From the NCBI GenBank assembly GCA_910576995.1, contig CAJTLC010000011.1, positions 48,439 to 112,438 of the forward strand: 64,000 bases of DNA, read 5' to 3'. The notes under the pieces are model-generated. The model had not been told where the DNA came from and searched no databases. It was given only the letters and a program-made list of their open reading frames with translations. This document shows, piece by piece, positions 25,776-34,291 of the stretch (position 1 is its first letter; the number at the start of each line of letters is the position of its first letter). The DNA comes from an uncultured Ruminococcus sp. GTDB lineage: Bacteria; Bacillota; Clostridia; Oscillospirales; Ruminococcaceae. Made by a program: the position numbers and the translations under genes.

Positions 25776-26712
25776 TATCAACCGCACTCCTTTCTATTAC
25801 TCTTAATTTGGCGCTTCTGCTTCTGTTATTGATTTCAACTTCCTTTGCGTCTGCCTCTATGGGCTTTTTGTTTACAAGCCTTCCGAGAGGCTTGCGTCCG
25901 CACACGCACTGCGGAAAATCAGGCGGACAAATACAGCCCTTACACCATTCGGCAAATCTCTGTTTTACCATGCGGTCTTCAAGAGAATGAAAAGTGATAA
26001 CGGCAAGTCTGCCTTGAGATTTCAGACAGCCGAAAGCTTTGTCAAGTCCTTCCTTCAGATGGTCGAACTCTCCGTTTACAGCAATACGGATAGCCTGAAA
26101 AGTTTTTTTACAAGGGTTTTTATCTCTCCGTGCTTTTTGCGGAACGCTTTCCCTGATAATATCGGCAAGCTGAGCTGTTGTGATTATCGGGGCGCTTTCT
26201 CTTGTTCTGACAATATTTGAAGCGATGCGTCTGGAAAATTTCTCCTCGCCGTACTCAAAAATTATCTTTGCAAGCTGCTGCTCCGAAAACGTATTAACAA
26301 TATCAGCCGCACTCATACCGCTGCGGCTCATTCTCATATCGAGAGGAGCGTCTGCGGAATGATAGGAAAAACCTCTGCTTTCTTCATCAAGCTGGTATGA
26401 AGACACACCAAGATCCATGAGGATACCATCTGCTTTATCTACACCAAGTTCAGAAAGAACGTCGTCAAGCTCCGAATAATTCCGGTGAATGACCATAGCG
26501 TTGCTGAAAACCGACAAACGTTCGCCGGCAGCCTTTACAGCGTCGGGATCGCGGTCAAGAGCAATTAACCTGCCTTTCTCACTCAGTCTTGCAGCAATTG
26601 CAGAGGAATGTCCGCCGCCGCCGGCAGTACAGTCAACATACACGCCGTCGGGATCGATATTGAGTCCGTCGATACATTCGTTCAACAGAACAGGTATATG
26701 CTTGAATTTCAT
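25768..26712 (-). CDS. rsmH: 16S rRNA (cytosine1402-N4)-methyltransferase RsmH
   Basis: 314 residues, normal length. Starts MKFKHIPVLLNECIDGLNI, has the SAM site YVDCTAGGGGHSSAIAARL, the motif DGILMDLGVSSYQLDEESRG, and ITFHSLEDRMVKQRF near the end. It makes m4Cm1402 with RsmI. Usually directly after mraZ; here a palindromic element lies between. AAGGAG lies 6 bases before the ATG. Confidence 0.96.
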   Translation of the reverse strand: MKFKHIPVLLNECIDGLNIDPDGVYVDCTAGGGGHSSAIAARLSEKGRLIALDRDPDAVKAAGERLSVFSNAMVIHRNYSELDDVLSELGVDKADGILMDLGVSSYQLDEESRGFSYHSADAPLDMRMSRSGMSAADIVNTFSEQQLAKIIFEYGEEKFSRRIASNIVRTRESAPIITTAQLADIIRESVPQKARRDKNPCKKTFQAIRIAVNGEFDHLKEGLDKAFGCLKSQGRLAVITFHSLEDRMVKQRFAEWCKGCICPPDFPQCVCGRKPLGRLVNKKPIEADAKEVEINNRSRSAKLRVIERSAVDNG

Positions 26713-26751
26713 AAGCCGCTCCTTCTTGATTCACATACACATATACTCCCC

Positions 26752-26896
26752 TGCATTGCAAAATGCAATGATCCGACAGGCTGAAATTACGTCTGCCATC
26801 CTCCTCACCATACGACAGTATGCCTTCGCAGTCTTCCTTGACATACGAATTTTCATCCAATCATCTTTATTGCGTTTTGCAATGGAGGGGAATATA
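26752..26896. repeat. Palindromic element I between mraZ and rsmH
   Basis: 145 bp. Ends TATACTCCCC and the inverse of GGGGAATATA frame arms CATTGCAAAATGCAAT and ATTGCGTTTTGCAATG. The core CCTCCTCACCATACGACAGT (continuing ATGC) and TTGACATACGAA are shared with element H. It lies 40 bases upstream of the rsmH start, inside what is normally an uninterrupted operon junction. Confidence 0.8.
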
Positions 26897-26935
26897 CAAG
26901 CCACACTGTGCAGCTTTTTGTGATATTCTGTAAGC

Positions 26936-27367
26936 TCAGAGAACGAGATTCGCCAGCGCCGCTTTCATTTCGGCGGGATCCACACTTTGTCTTGATTCTT
27001 CAAGTTTTGCGGGATTCCATATCTCCGCCCTGTTCATATTGCCTATTACGGTAACTTCGTCGGTGATGCCGGCATAATTCCGCAGATACTGAGAAATAAA
27101 AATTCTTCCCTGCTTATCGGGTATCTGCTTGTCCGCACCGGCGAGAAGCTTTCTTCTGATCTCAGAGCCGATGTCTCCGGGTATCTGATTAAGCTTACCG
27201 CAGTATTTGCCGAACTCTTCCACAGAGTAAACAGCGATGTATTCTTTTTCGTGTCCGATACAAAGATAAAATTCTGCTCCGAGTATCTCACGCAGCTTAT
27301 TGGGGAAGCTCATGCGGCCTTTAGCGTCGATACTTGGATTATAAGTACCGTAAAGCGGCTCGCTCAT
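26936..27367 (-). CDS. mraZ: Transcriptional regulator MraZ
   Basis: 143 residues from ATG 27367, with GAGGAG 6 bases upstream. Two SpoVT/AbrB-like MraZ repeats are seen: YGTYNPSIDAKGRMSFPNKL and, in the second half, DKQGRIFISQYLRNYAGI. MraZ binds DNA upstream of its own gene and controls the dcw cluster. It is the first gene of the cluster here, with a good promoter 95 bases upstream. Direct GTGG-type MraZ boxes are not evident. Confidence 0.94.
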   Translation of the reverse strand: MSEPLYGTYNPSIDAKGRMSFPNKLREILGAEFYLCIGHEKEYIAVYSVEEFGKYCGKLNQIPGDIGSEIRRKLLAGADKQIPDKQGRIFISQYLRNYAGITDEVTVIGNMNRAEIWNPAKLEESRQSVDPAEMKAALANLVL

Positions 27368-27461
27368 ACACTTCTCCTCGCTTTCTGACGTCCCGATGCT
27401 TTCGTTCACCTTTCGTTTGGAAAAATTTACATCTCGATGCCTTTTTTCACCCTATGTTAAT

Positions 27462-27490
27462 ATTATACAATATATGCGTTCATTTTACAA
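27462..27490 (-). promoter_or_regulatory. Promoter of mraZ (dcw cluster)
   Basis: On the minus strand TTGTAA and TATAAT are separated by 17 bases, 95 bases upstream of the mraZ ATG. The 342-base region between mraZ and the SpoIID-like gene holds only this and a terminator. Confidence 0.7.
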
Positions 27491-27667
27491 CCCTTAATTT
27501 TACACAATTATGAACGCAATAAAAAGGATTTATTTAGTAATAATGTTCATTTATTCCATTTCTATCGCCATATACGGAACGTACGTTTTAAATATGGTAA
27601 ATTATGTTAATATAAATTCCGCCTTTATTCAACTCTTTTACTAAATTATTGTTCAAAAAATACAAAA

Positions 27668-27697
27668 CAAGCCTCCGAACGTTAATTCAGAGGCTTG
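27668..27697 (-). terminator. Terminator after the SpoIID-like gene
   Basis: CAAGCCTC (27668-27675) and GAGGCTTG (27690-27697) form a perfect 8-bp stem; the minus strand continues TTTTGTATTTTTTG. It lies 12 bases after the stop codon. Confidence 0.8.
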
Positions 27698-27709
27698 CCA
27701 AAACTTTGA

Positions 27710-29158
27710 TCAATAACCGTATCCGTAGTCCGTGCCGTAATCATTGGCATATCCGTCATCAGACCAACTGCTCGTTGCAGGCTCTGTCCAGCCGTAATCA
27801 GGATCAGTCCAATCCGTAGACGGTTCAGTGTACAAATCATCGGTAGGCTCTTGTGTCGGCGGTTCAGTCGGATATATTGTGCCTATATCCGTCGGATAAT
27901 TGTTGGGGTAGTTCACGGGCGGAGTATAATTATAGTCCGGATCTACAACAACGGGAGTCGAACTGCCGTCAGGTATAGCTTCGCCCTCCGGTCTCGGTGT
28001 ATAATACAAATTAAATTTTGAAGATTTCAAGCCCATCGCAAGCTTAAAATCATATCCCTTAACCGTAAGCTGATCGTCGATATTAACATATGTAACATAT
28101 CCCGTTTCAGCCGAATACTGCGGTTTCACCCAGTTATACGGATCAGAGGACAATTTTATTCCGTAAGCGTTCTGTATCATATTGCGCAGCTGATAATCGT
28201 CTATATACGTTACAGTTCCGTAATGAGGATCGAACGCGGCGTCATAATCGCTCGAAACAGAACGAAGGTACGGCAGATCAGCCCAGAACACCTCGTTGCA
28301 GTTTGCGGTAACGCCTCCGCTTGAAGCCGAGAACATGGTAAGCGCATAATCATTATCGTAGAAAAGCGCCTGTCCGAGTACTTCGGTAACAGCGTCCACA
28401 ACTATCTGCGGCGGATTTGGCTTGCATCTGAGATCGCTTGAATCGTTGCCGTTGTATTTACAGTACGTATATACAGCGACTGCCTGCGCCTTTATAGCTT
28501 CGTAGCTCATCGAGCTGCCGACTTCATTGAAAACGATCTGAGAAACCATGGAGAGAACGTCGCCCGATACGCCTGCGACCGTTATTTCCTCTTCATAGGC
28601 AAGTCCCGTATCCATCAGATAGGTTCCCGGGAAGTAATGGAAAAGAATATCCTGATATGTCCAGCCGCTGTAGGTAGCATAGAAATTAGCGCCGTTCTGG
28701 CTCATTCCCACGCCGTGTCCCCAGCCGTAAGTAACCATAGCGAACTGTCCCGGAACAGACTCTATGACAGGCTCGCTCTCAAGCCACGGAATATCGCCGA
28801 CATATCCGCCGGTAACATTCAGTTCTACTGGAGTGGGCTTCTTACTTTTTTTCTTGCTGCCGCCGCCTGCCTCGGGAGAAGCCTCATAGCTGATAAGGGA
28901 AAGGCTGTCATCATAGTCATCAAGCTCAGCCTTATACCACTCTATCTCTCTTTCCTCTTCTTCCGCGATAGTTTCGGCGGATTCTGTTGTAACTTCAGCA
29001 GACGGAGCGGTAGTAGTCGTAGTATCCGCCGAAGTCGCTGCGGTTTCCGCGGGGATCGTTGTATCCACCGCATTTGCGACGCCTGCGGTACTGCTGCAAG
29101 CGATCATAATGCTTGCTGCCATAGCCGCGGCTTTTTTAAATTTTCGTTGATAGTACAT
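27710..29158 (-). CDS. Secreted SpoIID/LytB-domain protein with circularly permuted domain
   Basis: 482 residues from ATG 29158 (GAGGTG 6 bases upstream). Signal peptide (about 1-30), Thr/Glu-rich spacer (31-110), then SpoIID blocks in an unusual order. GWGHGVGMSQNGA with YQDILFHYFPGTY, normally the C-terminal part, comes first (145-180). It is followed by the usual N-terminal part with IKAQAVAVYTYCKYNG (222-236), FSASSGGVTANCNEVFWADL (276-295) and a final LKSSKFNLYYTP (377-388). SpoIID/LytB proteins are peptidoglycan lytic transglycosylases or amidase enhancers. A Pro/Thr/Tyr/Asp-rich tail (389-482) follows. It lies downstream of two sortases and may share their transcript. All catalytic regions seem present, so activity is plausible. 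Confidence 0.85.
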   Translation of the reverse strand: MYYQRKFKKAAAMAASIMIACSSTAGVANAVDTTIPAETAATSADTTTTTAPSAEVTTESAETIAEEEEREIEWYKAELDDYDDSLSLISYEASPEAGGGSKKKSKKPTPVELNVTGGYVGDIPWLESEPVIESVPGQFAMVTYGWGHGVGMSQNGANFYATYSGWTYQDILFHYFPGTYLMDTGLAYEEEITVAGVSGDVLSMVSQIVFNEVGSSMSYEAIKAQAVAVYTYCKYNGNDSSDLRCKPNPPQIVVDAVTEVLGQALFYDNDYALTMFSASSGGVTANCNEVFWADLPYLRSVSSDYDAAFDPHYGTVTYIDDYQLRNMIQNAYGIKLSSDPYNWVKPQYSAETGYVTYVNIDDQLTVKGYDFKLAMGLKSSKFNLYYTPRPEGEAIPDGSSTPVVVDPDYNYTPPVNYPNNYPTDIGTIYPTEPPTQEPTDDLYTEPSTDWTDPDYGWTEPATSSWSDDGYANDYGTDYGYGY

Positions 29159-29235
29159 CGGAATCACCTCAATAAGATAATTGATGAAACAGCAATGTCA
29201 GATATGAGCCGTTCCTAATTCCAGACTGTCTTTCA

Positions 29236-30153
29236 CTAACTGTCTGTATCCTTGTCGGTCTCCTTTGGTTTATCATCTTTTGTTCTCTGAATTGTGGACA
29301 TATCCCCTGCCGTCTCTCCATCCCGAAGCCGTCTGGCAACGATAATGAAGCGTCTGTTTCCGATATCGGAATAACAGGTGGAAAGGGTAAGCAGTTTGTC
29401 GCCGTATTCAACGTCTACGTCTGTTTCAAACAGCTGTTTTTGCCTTACATTCTCAACATAATAATCAAAAGTCTTTTTGTCGTCCAGTTCTTCCATATTC
29501 CAATAGGTGAAATCTTCATACCAGCTTCCGCCCGTGACCGAGCAGGCGAATATGACGTAATCATAATCCTTATAATTGGAACTAAGCTCAATAAACTGCG
29601 CCTTATCTATAAATTTATAGTCGCCGTAATAATTCCTGAGCGAACCGAACATTGTTAAGTTGAGCATATTATGTCCGTATATTACAATATTTTCGGACTG
29701 AGCGCTTTCTACACCTCCGAAGTTGTCACGGTAATCCATGAACAGCTCTCCCGCAAATTCATAATCACGCTTCATATTATGATGAAGGTAAAAATCATTT
29801 GCAACATAAGCCTGACCTCCGTAATATGGAACGCCCTCGGGGATTTCACCCGGATCCTTAAAAACAGGATAGTCCACATAAGTATTGTCAATTTTTATCC
29901 AGCCTGCGATATCCTTATTTTGTTTCAGGAGCATCTTGGCTTTTTCTGTAACTCCCATTTCAGACGGCGTATAATCGTCATAAACGGGAATAGTCGTCGG
30001 CGCTTCTGTAACTGCCGCCGTTTGCGGAATATCAATAACGCTAACGGTGGGAACGGAATCCTCAACGCTCTTCTGGCTGTAAACCATAGCGCCAAGTCCC
30101 GCCGCAAGAAGCAGCGCCGCGCAGGCGGAAACAATTTTCACCGCTTTTTTCAT
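29236..30153 (-). CDS. Class B sortase (first)
   Basis: 305 residues. N-terminal membrane anchor (about 5-24), then the sortase B fold: NIVIYGHNM with catalytic His161, LLTLSTC with Cys260, and Arg268 in NRRFIIVARR. The extra N-terminal helices and length indicate class B. Sortases join surface proteins to the wall by transpeptidation. It lies 22 bases after a second class B sortase gene. In clostridia, SrtB has been shown to prefer (S/N)PxTG signals, and a SPKTG protein lies 4 kb upstream on the same strand. Confidence 0.9.
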   Translation of the reverse strand: MKKAVKIVSACAALLLAAGLGAMVYSQKSVEDSVPTVSVIDIPQTAAVTEAPTTIPVYDDYTPSEMGVTEKAKMLLKQNKDIAGWIKIDNTYVDYPVFKDPGEIPEGVPYYGGQAYVANDFYLHHNMKRDYEFAGELFMDYRDNFGGVESAQSENIVIYGHNMLNLTMFGSLRNYYGDYKFIDKAQFIELSSNYKDYDYVIFACSVTGGSWYEDFTYWNMEELDDKKTFDYYVENVRQKQLFETDVDVEYGDKLLTLSTCYSDIGNRRFIIVARRLRDGETAGDMSTIQRTKDDKPKETDKDTDS

Positions 30154-30175
30154 ATATTATTCCTCAATATTAATG

Positions 30176-31495
30176 TCAATCTTCTTTCTTCTGTTCTTCT
30201 TTTTTCTTATCTTCTTTCTTTTTCTCTTTATCCTTCTTTTCGGCAGCGGCAGCTTTCTCGGCTTCCTTTACCGCCTCTTCGGGACCATATGGAATAAATA
30301 CCGCATTTTCGTCATACTTTTCATTTGGTTTTGAAACGTAATACATCGATGGCCATTTGATATTTTTATTAGCTTTGCTCTTTTCCGTACCCGCGTACAG
30401 ATCTTCGCCCGAGCGTACTTTTCTCGCCATTATAATAAGGCGGCTTCTGTCGCCGAGCAGATAGTTGCAGGTAGAAAGCGTAAGTATCTGATCTCCGTAC
30501 TTTACATCGACGTCATTTGTACGTAAAGTCCTGCGCTTTGCTTCGTTGACAAAATCGTAATATTCCTCTTCGCTGTTGAAAACCAGATGATTCCAGCAGT
30601 CGTACTTTGTTTCCGATTCGTCAAAAGCGTCAACTACAAATATCGAGAAAATTTTGTAGCTGTACGTCTCATAGTTGGAATTGAACTGAATAATCGGGTG
30701 TTTTTCGTAGTATTTTTCATCTGTCTGATAATATTTCAGCTTGCCGAACATACTCTCGTCAGCCATATTGTGACCATACACTACAAGATTATCGGAATTT
30801 TTCTCAACAAGGTAATGATCCTTAACTTTATCAAAATTATTGCGCCAATCAAGGAACAGCGCGCCCGAACGCGATTCATCGCCGTTAAAATTAAGATTAA
30901 GATATTTTACATTATCCTCCGCCTGAACTACGGGCAGTTCGATTATGGGATCGCCGTCTTTCGTGGGTATTCTCATATATCCCACAATATCATCATTGAT
31001 ATCAAGAAGTTTTTTCGCTGCTGTAAGCATTGTATAATACTTGTCATAAGGCGAAAATTCACTGCTTGTTCCTTTCGAAGACTCCTCGTCCGGATCGTAT
31101 GTATCGTAAATATCTGCGATCTCGTTGTATTGCATACGGCTGCGCCAAAGATCAAGATAATAATCACCGACCATATATCCGCAGACGATTATAGCTATAA
31201 TCGCAGCCATAAAAACAATTTTGCGTATGACCTCAAGAACGCTGTCGCCCTTTTTCGGGAAAAGATCCCTGACAGATTGCCCGAAAGTTTTCTTTTTCTT
31301 CTTTTTCCTTTTTGCCTTTGAAGACGAATGGGACTTTGACTTAGCTGTCTTACCGCTTGCCGTCGGCGCAGAACGCCTTGTATGCGGATGATTTTCCTCA
31401 GCGTTGACCGCCTCTCTTATCGCTCGTATTTTTTCGGCTCTTGCTGAATGATAGTTACCCGTGCTGTCCTCATTCATCCTGTTATTTTCACTCAT
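30176..31495 (-). CDS. Class B sortase (second, with long basic N-terminus)
   Basis: 439 residues. A long charged cytoplasmic head with a Lys stretch (KAKRKKKKKKTFG, 61-73) precedes one membrane helix (about 92-110). The sortase domain has VVYGHNM (His242), ILTLSTC (Cys343) and Arg350/352. The C-terminus ends in a 45-residue Glu/Lys tail. Both ends are unusual additions to a class B sortase. It is first in a probable operon with the other sortase and the SpoIID-like protein. Confidence 0.88.
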   Translation of the reverse strand: MSENNRMNEDSTGNYHSARAEKIRAIREAVNAEENHPHTRRSAPTASGKTAKSKSHSSSKAKRKKKKKKTFGQSVRDLFPKKGDSVLEVIRKIVFMAAIIAIIVCGYMVGDYYLDLWRSRMQYNEIADIYDTYDPDEESSKGTSSEFSPYDKYYTMLTAAKKLLDINDDIVGYMRIPTKDGDPIIELPVVQAEDNVKYLNLNFNGDESRSGALFLDWRNNFDKVKDHYLVEKNSDNLVVYGHNMADESMFGKLKYYQTDEKYYEKHPIIQFNSNYETYSYKIFSIFVVDAFDESETKYDCWNHLVFNSEEEYYDFVNEAKRRTLRTNDVDVKYGDQILTLSTCNYLLGDRSRLIIMARKVRSGEDLYAGTEKSKANKNIKWPSMYYVSKPNEKYDENAVFIPYGPEEAVKEAEKAAAAEKKDKEKKKEDKKKEEQKKED

Positions 31496-31649
31496 TTGGT
31501 ATTTTCGCCTCCGCTCCCGCCGTTATTCCCTATTTTTGTCATAAGGCAATATTTCTTTGATATGAAACAACGCCGAGTTGATTTTGTCATAAAATGATGT
31601 CAGTCTATCGAAAATTATTTATACAATTATAATAATTTCCGATATTATA

Positions 31650-31679
31650 ATTGTACACTATTTTTATTATGTTTGTCAA
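31650..31679 (-). promoter_or_regulatory. Promoter of the sortase operon
   Basis: On the minus strand TTGACA and TACAAT are spaced by 18 bases, about 155 bases upstream of the second sortase. The 296-base gap is otherwise AT-rich with nothing else recognised. Confidence 0.65.
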
Positions 31680-31791
31680 GACATGACTGCAAATTTTCAC
31701 AGTATGACCTTTAAAGCTTTAAAATTTCGACATTTTTCGTTAATATTCACAAATTGCCAATCCTTTTCTTGTTGAAAACGCCTATGGCAGA

Positions 31792-32973
31792 TCAGCAGTT
31801 CGAATACTCAAAAGTTTTCAATTCCGTGCCCTCCACAGCTTTCTGGATAAGCGGCTCGAAATCAAAGCTTCTCTGCGCCTTTTCAATATCCTCAAGACGC
31901 GGACGAACTTTTGGATGACGGGGCGTAAATACCGTGCAGCAGTCCTCATAAGGCTCTATGGAAGTCTCAAAAGTGTCGATTTTTCGGGCGATCTCAATTA
32001 TCTCCGTCTTGTCCATTCCAACGCAGGGACGGAATACGGGAATCCTGCAAACCGCGTCTGTGCAAGCCATTGCAGCCATTGTCTGACTGGCGACCTGACC
32101 AACGCTTTCGCCCGTTATAAGAGCAAGACAATTTTCTTTTTCAGCGATTCTCTGGGCAATTTCCATCATAAGACGGCGCATGATTATCGTGAAATATTCT
32201 TCCGGGCAATTATCCTTTATAGCCTCCTGAATCTCCGTGAAAGGCACGCAGAAAAAAGCTATCCCTCCGCAGTAATCCGTCAATTTTTCACAAAGAGTCT
32301 CAACTTTGAGCTGCGCGCGGTCGGACGTATAAGGCGGACTTACGTAATGGATAGCCGCTATATGAACTCCTCTTTTCGCCATCATCCAGCCTGCAACGGG
32401 ACTGTCGATTCCGCCTGACAGAAGAAGAAGAGCCTTTCCGCTGCTTCCGACAGGCAATCCGCCTGCGCCCTTGATATTTTCGGCATGAACATAAGCGTTC
32501 GTGTCGCGGACTTCAACAGTAACAGTTACCTGCGGATTCTTAACATCGACGGTAAGATTCGGGAATTTTTCAAGGAGTATACCGCCGAGTTCCGCGCATA
32601 TTTCGGGAGATTTCATCGGAAACGCCTTGTCCGAACGCTTTGCATTCACCTTAAAAGTTGACGCATCTCCGAGAATTTCGCCGAGATATTCAACAGCTTT
32701 TTCTGAAATATCGCCGAAATCCTTTTCGCAAACGCAGGCGCGGCAAAGAGCCGCAATGCCGAATATTTTACCGACGCGCTCAACAACTTCCGCAAGATCG
32801 CATTCATCGTCAATCGGAGTAATATATGTAGTCGACTGCGCGGTAGTCAATTCAAATCTTCCAAGCCCTCTGAGACGCCGCTTGATATTTTTCTTCAGCA
32901 TATCCTCAAACGTCTTTTTATTAAGCCCTTTAAGCACCATTTCACCAAATTTTACAAGAACTATTTCTTTCAT
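31792..32973 (-). CDS. thiI: tRNA 4-thiouridine sulfurtransferase ThiI
   Basis: 393 residues from ATG 32973 (AGGAGA at 6-base spacing; earlier in-frame ATGs are too close to that site). Order: ferredoxin-like domain, THUMP domain (about 60-160), PP-loop ATPase with LLLLSGGIDSPVAGWMM, ending FEPLIQKAVEGTE. There is no C-terminal rhodanese domain, the common Gram-positive form. With the adjacent cysteine desulfurase as sulfur donor, it makes s4U8 in tRNA and may serve thiamine synthesis. Confidence 0.94.
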   Translation of the reverse strand: MKEIVLVKFGEMVLKGLNKKTFEDMLKKNIKRRLRGLGRFELTTAQSTTYITPIDDECDLAEVVERVGKIFGIAALCRACVCEKDFGDISEKAVEYLGEILGDASTFKVNAKRSDKAFPMKSPEICAELGGILLEKFPNLTVDVKNPQVTVTVEVRDTNAYVHAENIKGAGGLPVGSSGKALLLLSGGIDSPVAGWMMAKRGVHIAAIHYVSPPYTSDRAQLKVETLCEKLTDYCGGIAFFCVPFTEIQEAIKDNCPEEYFTIIMRRLMMEIAQRIAEKENCLALITGESVGQVASQTMAAMACTDAVCRIPVFRPCVGMDKTEIIEIARKIDTFETSIEPYEDCCTVFTPRHPKVRPRLEDIEKAQRSFDFEPLIQKAVEGTELKTFEYSNC

Positions 32974-32997
32974 TTTCATTCTCCTATACATTTATAA

Positions 32998-34137
32998 TTA
33001 TCCTCTTACGGAATTTATCCCCTCGCTTAACGCCGCGGCAAATTCGTCAAGCTCTTCCGTCGTCGTTTCCGCCGTGAGGCTTATTCGCAGAGCGCTGTCC
33101 GCTCTTTTGCCGCTTATCCCGAATTCGCCGAGAACTCCGCTCTGCTGCCCTTTCGAACACGCTGAACCGCTGCTTACGAAAATCCCTCTGCTTTCAAGAA
33201 AATGCAGCATTATCTCGGAACGCTTGCCCGCTGCGGAAATATTTACGATATACGGCGATCCGTCTTCGTGAGAATTCACGGAAACTCCGGCAATTTTTAA
33301 TATTTCAGCTATCAAATGCTCTTTAAGTTTTTCGGCTGTTTCACGTCGTTCGGCAATTGTTGGCAGCAATTTTTCCACAGCCGCCCCGAATGCGCATATC
33401 AGCGGAACCGATTCCGTACCCGAACGAATCCCCTTTTCCTGCTTTCCGCCTGTTACGATCGGAAGAACTCTAACACCCTTTTTAATGTAAAGCGCGCCGA
33501 TTCCCTTGACAGCATGAATTTTGTGTCCGCTCACGGAGATCAGATCGGCATTGACAGCCGCAGCCTTTACGGGAATTTTCATATAAGCCTGCACGCAGTC
33601 GCTATGAGTAATTATCTCGGAAAATCGCCTTTTAACCGTCGAAAACGTTTCTTTTACAGGCAAAATATGACCCGTTTCGTTATTGACGCACATCATTGTA
33701 AGCATTACTGTACGTTCGTCACAGGCTGACAAAAAATCAGCAGAATAAAATTTTCCGTCAGCGCGCGGTGAAACTCTTACTACTTCAAATCCCGATTTTT
33801 CCAAATCGCGCAAGGTTTCCTCAACAGAGGCGTGTTCCACGGAAGAAGCCACTATTTTTCGGCGTTTTTTACCATAAGCGGCGCAAATTCCCCTTAGTGC
33901 AAGATTATTGCTTTCCGTTGCCCCCGACGTAAAAATTATGGAATTTGCGTCTGCGCCTAAAGACGAAGCAACGATTTTCCGCGATCTATCCACAGCAAGC
34001 TGCGCGTCAAGACCTGCACGGTGCAAAGAAGACGGATTGCCGAAATTTTCGGTCATAGCCGTTACAGCCGCAGATACCGCTTCATCGCACGGCTTGGTAG
34101 TTGCGGCATTGTCAAGATATATATTCAATATGATCAC
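32998..34137 (-). CDS. Cysteine desulfurase (NifS/IscS-like, ThiI partner)
   Basis: 379 residues. Start YLDNAATTKPCDEAV, PLP-binding Lys region SVSGHKIHAVKGIGALYI, and active-site Cys in FVSSGSACSKGQQSG. The length and position 24 bases before thiI match the dedicated NifZ-type desulfurases that feed ThiI. It takes sulfur from cysteine to give a persulfide. The start codon is a GTG (34137) after AAAGAGAG, or possibly the TTG three codons later. Confidence 0.92.
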   Translation of the reverse strand: MIILNIYLDNAATTKPCDEAVSAAVTAMTENFGNPSSLHRAGLDAQLAVDRSRKIVASSLGADANSIIFTSGATESNNLALRGICAAYGKKRRKIVASSVEHASVEETLRDLEKSGFEVVRVSPRADGKFYSADFLSACDERTVMLTMMCVNNETGHILPVKETFSTVKRRFSEIITHSDCVQAYMKIPVKAAAVNADLISVSGHKIHAVKGIGALYIKKGVRVLPIVTGGKQEKGIRSGTESVPLICAFGAAVEKLLPTIAERRETAEKLKEHLIAEILKIAGVSVNSHEDGSPYIVNISAAGKRSEIMLHFLESRGIFVSSGSACSKGQQSGVLGEFGISGKRADSALRISLTAETTTEELDEFAAALSEGINSVRG

Positions 34138-34244
34138 ACTCTCTTTAAAAGTTAAAACGGTGAAAAATTCCGTATTTTTTATTATAACATAAATCCTGAT
34201 AAAAAGCTATACTTTTCAATATTTTTTAAAAGATTATAATAAAA

Positions 34245-34268
34245 ACAGCCCCGCAAATACGGAGCTGT
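34245..34268 (-). terminator. Terminator after the SPKTG surface-protein gene
   Basis: ACAGCCCCG (34245-34253) and CGGAGCTGT (34260-34268) form a hairpin with one mismatch; the minus strand continues TTTTTATTATAATC. Confidence 0.75.
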
Positions 34269-34291
34269 AGTAATATAGCTAAAAATCAGAA

